In this document: positions 59,291 to 64,000 of the stretch, piece after piece
Layout: every line of letters starts with the position of its first letter
Numbering within the stretch: position 1 is the first letter of the stretch
Assembly: GCA_037447655.1 (NCBI GenBank)
Contig: JBBHKE010000402.1
Coordinates: 93,126 to 157,125, forward strand
DNA: 64,000 bases
Direction: 5' to 3'
Source of the DNA: Zygnema cylindricum
Taxonomy: Eukaryota; Streptophyta; Zygnematophyceae; Zygnematales; Zygnemataceae
The notes under the pieces: model-generated
Database searches by the model: none
What the model was told of the DNA's origin: nothing
What the model saw: only the letters and a program-made list of their open reading frames with translations
Position numbers and translations under genes: made by a program

Positions 59291-60317
59291 TGTTGTTTTG
59301 GAAACCTTGAGTTCTCTCTATATCTTGCTGCTATGCTGCCATGCTGCGTTAAGTCTGACATCGCAGCTAGAAACCTTGAGCACTCTACACTTGTTGCTGT
59401 GCTGCTATGCTGCTCTGATCTGACATCGCAGTTGCGCTGCTCAAATATCACAGCGGCGCTGACAAATCATAGCAGTCATAGCAATCATAGCAAATCATAG
59501 CAGTCATAGCAGTCATAGCAGTCGTAGCAGAGTCATAGCTGCTATAGCAGTCTGCGCAAGAAAGGTGTTCTGAATATGAGTCAGTTTGTGTGAAGATAAA
59601 TTGACGGGGACATGATTTAGTGAGTATGTAACTCGAAAGGGAGTACACAGATTCGGTGCACTTCAGGCACACGTGTCGGTCCGTGAGAAAGTCAAGTTTG
59701 GTTTTCTAAAAGGAAAGGTACAATTACATTTGAGGACCAAAGTTACACGTGGAGGTTCATCTTCGGTGATGAAAAAGCGGACGAAGTCCGCCGTCATTTT
59801 TGAAGAGAAGTATTGACTGTAGCGTCATTTCAGCGGACGAACTTTAACCGCGTACTATTTCATTTCTAGCGGCTGTCTGATTGGTGTAAATAATTATGTG
59901 TATTCGACGGTGGGATTTTGTTAATGAAAATGTAGTGTACCAATTGACCACGCTAGTTGTAGTACGGTGTGATCAACTGTAGGCTCACTTGTATATATAG
60001 GACTTAGATTACTTTAGGAAAAGTAGGATTGTTGTGTAGGAAAAACAGCGAAGCAGTTTGTGGGTGTGTTTGAATTATAATATCATTGTGATCTTTTGGC
60101 AGAACTTTGTGAAATTATGCTTGTGGTTTTTTTGGTGTATATTTTATATTGTGGCAAATTTTCAGACCTAGGGTGTGTCTGGTTTGCTTGGGGCTTCATT
60201 GTGAAGTTGGTTGTTTGTGGGGTTTTGTGTGAGTTTCCTCTTTGCACAATTGATTATCATGGCAACTGCCGGTGCTTCTTCATCTTCTTCAGTGGCACCA
60301 GCTGCCTCAAATCAATA
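59291..60317 (+). mobile_element. family-D copia 5' LTR
   Basis: Begins TGTTGTTTTGGAAACC, followed by a 9-bp ATAGCAGTC tandem array (59465-59550) and a TATATATA box near 59993-60000. The inferred end is at AATCAATA. The Gag ATG is at 60259, about 58 bases before the LTR end. Confidence 0.75.
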
Positions 60318-60318
60318 T

Positions 60319-60332
60319 GTTATGGGCCCACC
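60319..60332 (+). other. primer-binding site, half-tRNA type
   Basis: GTTATGGGCCCACC is a perfect 14-base complement of GGTGGGCCCATAAC, as I know the anticodon arm of plant initiator tRNA-Met. It lies inside the gag frame, where it encodes part of YVMGPPSR. Confidence 0.65.
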
Positions 60333-60521
60333 CTCACGGATCCCGGTGTTTAATGGGCAAAAGTATCTTTATTGGGCGATTTTGACTAAGTCTTATTTGA
60401 AACAAGTGAAATTATATGATGTGATTTCTGGTATTCTTCCGGATACGGATCCCGAGTTTGGAAAGAAAAATGAAGATGCATTGCATCTGTTGAAGTTACT
60501 TTTGTCAGAAGATCTTAACAT

Positions 60522-61483
60522 TGTTGTCCATAGCCTATTTCAGCCATAGATTACTCACGGAAACACCCACTGACTACCTCAAAAACAGCTGTGTTTCAGA
60601 CGACACAGATTACTCCACAATAAACACAATGATCTCAAACTGTACCAATATGCAGTATACCATATCTTATGTAAACTCCGAAAGTTACAACCAAATCCAC
60701 CAAGGCATCTAGAAGATATAAGCTCCTGAGTTTCCCAAATGTAGTTGACAGCTTCACAAACTAACCACTTAGACTGTTTACAGAATCTTACAGAGATACT
60801 GGAATACAATGAAACTTCACACATATATATGTTCTATATCATAGAATAACTCCACAAAGTTTCACATGAAAGCACTAATCAGAGTGATCACACCAACAGG
60901 TCAAAGATGCAGAAAACAGTCTGCCTTTACTTTGATTAACTTGACTGCGATACATAAAATAATCTAAGTCCTGCAAGTTATACTCAGAGTACGGAGGCAT
61001 ACCAGCCGTACTCTATCTACTCTAATAACCTAACTAGTCAAAAGAACAAACCTCTGTTGTACATAATATTTACACCGTACTCTTCGTATGTCAGAAACTA
61101 AGTTACCACTAAGCAACTACTAAGCTACCACTATCGTTTAATCATCATTACTTAAAATCTATCCTATTCATATTATCCGTAGCTACGCTAGTTGCGCTAG
61201 CTGCGCTTTCCGTACGGATCATAAAAATAGCCGCAACTGCGTTGACTTAACTGCGTCGCAGCTGCTCCGTACCGGCGGCGCCTATTTCAACATTCCGTTT
61301 ATTTTACATCGGATCGCTTCGCGATCCGCCGTCCATTTGTCATTGCTTGTTCCCACCACTCAATGAGTATTTTACGTAACTTTAATTATCAATCCGTTTG
61401 CTCCCCCAATCCGTGAATCTATTCAAACCTCCATATTAAATCTAATAAGCAGTTACGCACGAAACTGACTTTTCAAAAAATCA
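60522..61483 (-). mobile_element. family-E copia solo LTR (AACAT target duplication)
   Basis: A 962-bp LTR on the minus strand, TGATTTTTTGAAAAG at 61483 to GGACAACA at 60522. It is flanked by AACAT at 60517-60521 and 61484-61488. Removing it restores the Gag frame of the host element. Near its 3' end is ATGGCTGAAATAGGC, the LTR-encoded Gag start seen in the copy at 27520. Confidence 0.9.
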
Positions 61484-63705
61484 AACATGACATATATCAA
61501 TATCTCTACGGCATCTGAAATATGGAAAGCCTTGAGTGAATCTTATGTCTTAGCTAGTGAGCAGAATGAGGTTGTTACTGCTGGAAAAATTTGGGACTAT
61601 AAATATTCTGGGGGTGACATGAACTCATATTGTAATTGCTTGAAACTTATATTATCGGAGAATGCATGTTCTGGGGGGAGTTTTCCTCCTTATCATCAAG
61701 CTATGATTCTAATGAGAGGGCTTCCTACTGAATATAGAGGAGCAGCGAAGCAGCTAAGACGTTAGAGAAGAGTAAATGGAATATAGCAGTAGCTCAGTCT
61801 TATATCCGAGACGAAGAGGCAACTCAGATAGCATTAAATAGTGGTCAATCAGTGGTTGCTTACAATGCACAGACATATAAGCCGGCTGGTTTTTCTGGAA
61901 TTAGAAATTTCCCCCCCAATCCGAATTATAAGCAATATGATAGCTGTGTCTATTGCTTTGGTCAAGGACATGTTTTCAGGCTCTGTCCGCATTCAGGAAT
62001 TTATCGTGTGGGATCAAGGGTGCGATCGGAGGATTCATCACCAAAATTTTGCGACATTAAAACTGCCCAGAAAAAATGCGGCGTTCCTTGCATTTGATGA
62101 GACGACACAAGATGAACAACCGGAAGGAAAGGAAGATATGGTCAGATTTCCACAATCGGATGATGACGAGTTCTTTGCTCTTGCAAAAGATCTCATGGAG
62201 GGACCTCGAGAGAATGGATGGATTATGGACTCCGGATGCTCCTCCCACATGTGCGGCAACCGGGCTTACTTCAAAACGCTTACTTCAATTCCCACTCGTC
62301 GGATTTATTACGCGGATGACAGCGGTGTGGAGGCTACGGCAAAGGGAAGCGTGGAGTTAGCATGTGACATCAATGGTCAGATTGTAAAGAGAACCTTGCA
62401 TGATATTCTCTATATCCCAAAGTTTACAAAAAATTTGTTTTCCACTTCGGTAGCTGAAATGAAAGGTTTTGAAATTTTACAAAAGAATGGGAAAAAGGTA
62501 GTAAGCAAAGATGGGAAGGTAGCTTTGGTGGGAACTAGAGGCCCAAACTTGTTGTATCGGATGGACTTGGCTAATGAAATTAACTTTGCATACTCTAGTG
62601 TCCTTCCAAAAAATGTTTTGTGGCATAAGAGGCTCGGTCATGTTCATCATGAAAGGCTTGATAAAATGGTAAAGAAAAATATGATAGATGGTGTTAAATT
62701 AGGAGAAACATATTCTCATATATGTGATGGATGTGCTTGGGAAAACTTCATAAGCTGCCACTACCTCAGACAGCGGATAACCGGGCAACGGATTTGCTGC
62801 AAATTATTTATTCGGATGTGTGGGGGCCATCAAAAGTTCCTTCACTCAGTGGCAACCGGTTTTTGGTCACTTTTACGGATGACTTCTCAAGATATAGCAA
62901 AGTTTCCTTTATGAAAGAAAAGAGTGAAGTGCTCACTCACTTGAAGCATTTTCGGGTATGGGCCGAAAAACTTGATGGGAAACCGATCCTTTCCCTTCGG
63001 TCCGACAACGGAGGGGAATATATTTCTCATACATTTTCTGAATATTTAAAAGAACATGGCATTTCTCGGCAATTTACAGTTCCTTATACTTCGGAACATA
63101 ATGGAGTATCTGAAAGACTCAACCGAACTCTAACAGAAAGTACAAAATCTATGTTACTAGATAAGGGAATAGATTTCAAATTTTGGGGTGAAGCTTTCTC
63201 GTGTGCGTCGTATATTAGAAATAGAATAGAGACTAGAGCAGTAAAAGGAAAAACACCATATGAAGTGTGGACCGGAAAAACACTGAATGTTAGTCACTTC
63301 CGAGTTTTTGGGAGTAAATGTTTTATTTTGGATAATCTCCCTATTTCTAAGCTTAGTCCAAAATCGATTCCAGGAATTTTTATGGGTTATGATAATGAAT
63401 CCATGGGCTATAGAGTATTTAATAAGGATAAGAATACTCTTTAGAGTGCTAGAAATATTCATGTTAACGAAGAGAGCATATCGGTAGATGTTTTTGGTAT
63501 GACAGATTTTGAAAAAGATTAAAAAATCAAAGAATATGTTATTTTTGAAAGTGTTCCTCTCGCTTGTTCTAGTCCCACTTTGGACCCTCCGGCTGGTCCC
63601 CTTATGGAGAATCCTCCTCCTCCTCCACCACCTCCTCCTCAGCGGCAACCTACGGATCCAACAATTCCAGCCTTAGATTTTCCGGGGGGAAAAAGGCAAA
63701 GCAGC

Positions 63706-63896
63706 AGGCTGCGAAACTGCGAAGCTGCGCTATTTTCTGTCGGTTCAGTGGATCTGACTGAAAACTCCGACGCTGCGAAACTGCAAAGCTGCGACGCTGC
63801 GAAGCTGTAAAGCTGCGACGTTGCAAAATCGGGAAGCTGCGATGTTGCGAAGCTGCAAAGCTGCGACGCTGCGAAATTGCGAAGTTGCAAAACTGC
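63706..63896 (+). repeat. GC-rich minisatellite inside copia pol
   Basis: Imperfect tandem units of the type GCGAAGCTGCAAAGCTGC / GACGCTGCGAAACTGC, with 6-8 and 15-bp subperiods, between the integrase-linked proline run and the RT start. In frame it would give repeats such as SCDAAKL. Other families have only a short SSRLQ linker here. Confidence 0.75.
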
Positions 63897-64000
63897 TCTA
63901 TTATCTGCCAGCATGATGGAACCGGTCACAATACAGAAAGCTTTTTCAGCTCCGGAAAAAGATCAATGGATCACTGCGGTTAACGATGAAATGCGATCCA

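Larger units (their letters stand above)
60259..64000 (+). pseudogene. family-D copia gag-pol, continues past the window
   Basis: Gag starts MATAGASSSSS and has MGPPSRIPVFNGQKYLYW. It is interrupted by a solo LTR (60522-61483) and resumes with YINISTASEIWKALSESY. The CCHC knuckle CVYCFGQGHVFRLC is intact (61945-61986). The protease has WIMDSGCSSHMCGN (Asp codon 62228-62230). GAG-pre-integrase has WHKRLGHVHH and CDGC. Integrase has YSDVWGP, SDNGGEY and NGVSERLNR, the intact D-D-E set (62800-63130). A proline run and an expanded repeat follow, then the start of the RT region (DQWITAVNDEM). Frameshifts near 61750, 62010 and 62735 and stops at 63442 and 63520 inactivate this copy, but decay is lighter than in the other elements. 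Confidence 0.88.

Overview
The window looks like a repeat-dominated nuclear segment from a green-lineage eukaryote, most likely a streptophyte (charophyte-type) alga or an early land plant. The reasons are spliced genes with GT-AG introns, Ty1/copia and Ty3/gypsy elements of green-plant type, a plant-type initiator-tRNA primer site, and a gypsy element carrying a cytosine-C5 DNA methyltransferase, a capture I recall being published for charophytes. The species is not determined. I see no bacterial operons, CRISPR arrays or rRNA.

Left part (1-13.5 kb): one host gene on the minus strand, seven exons from 7681 down to 654. It is predicted to encode a 579-residue Golgi-type II membrane glycosyltransferase resembling GT23 / FUT8 alpha-1,6-fucosyltransferases. 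Its introns hold TA-flanked MITEs, a 13-bp minisatellite and a pyrimidine-rich tract. Upstream lie a hAT-like MITE with an 8-bp target duplication, a tRNA-like sequence and AT-rich DNA in which I see no genes.

Middle part (13.5-29.5 kb): degraded copia elements. On the minus strand are a non-autonomous family-A derivative with a large internal deletion and a family-B element whose 5' half is repeated head to tail. On the plus strand is a decayed family-A element with its 3' LTR, which is split by a 1.1-kb solo LTR of a further family (E).

29.5-49.2 kb: one Ty3/gypsy element spans this whole stretch. Its gag is interrupted by a complete copia element (family C, target duplication AAAAC), whose own 3' LTR is interrupted by a solo LTR (target duplication CGTAG). 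Its pol is interrupted by an inverted solo C LTR. With the insertions ignored, the order is LTR, Gag with two CCHC knuckles, aspartic protease, cytosine-C5 DNA methyltransferase, reverse transcriptase, RNase H, integrase, PHD-like zinc finger, polypurine tract, LTR. All reading frames are broken by stops or frameshifts.

49.2-64 kb: a second copy of the non-autonomous family-A derivative, a family-A copia with its 5' LTR, two LTRs of family D around a 10-N assembly gap, more MITEs, and the youngest-looking copia (family D), which runs off the right edge and carries another solo E LTR in its gag.

A theme across the copia families is that the Gag start codon lies inside the LTR. The sequence just after the LTR, inside gag, is complementary to the anticodon arm of initiator tRNA-Met, as in half-tRNA priming. 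Apart from the host glycosyltransferase, everything recognisable is mobile-element DNA.
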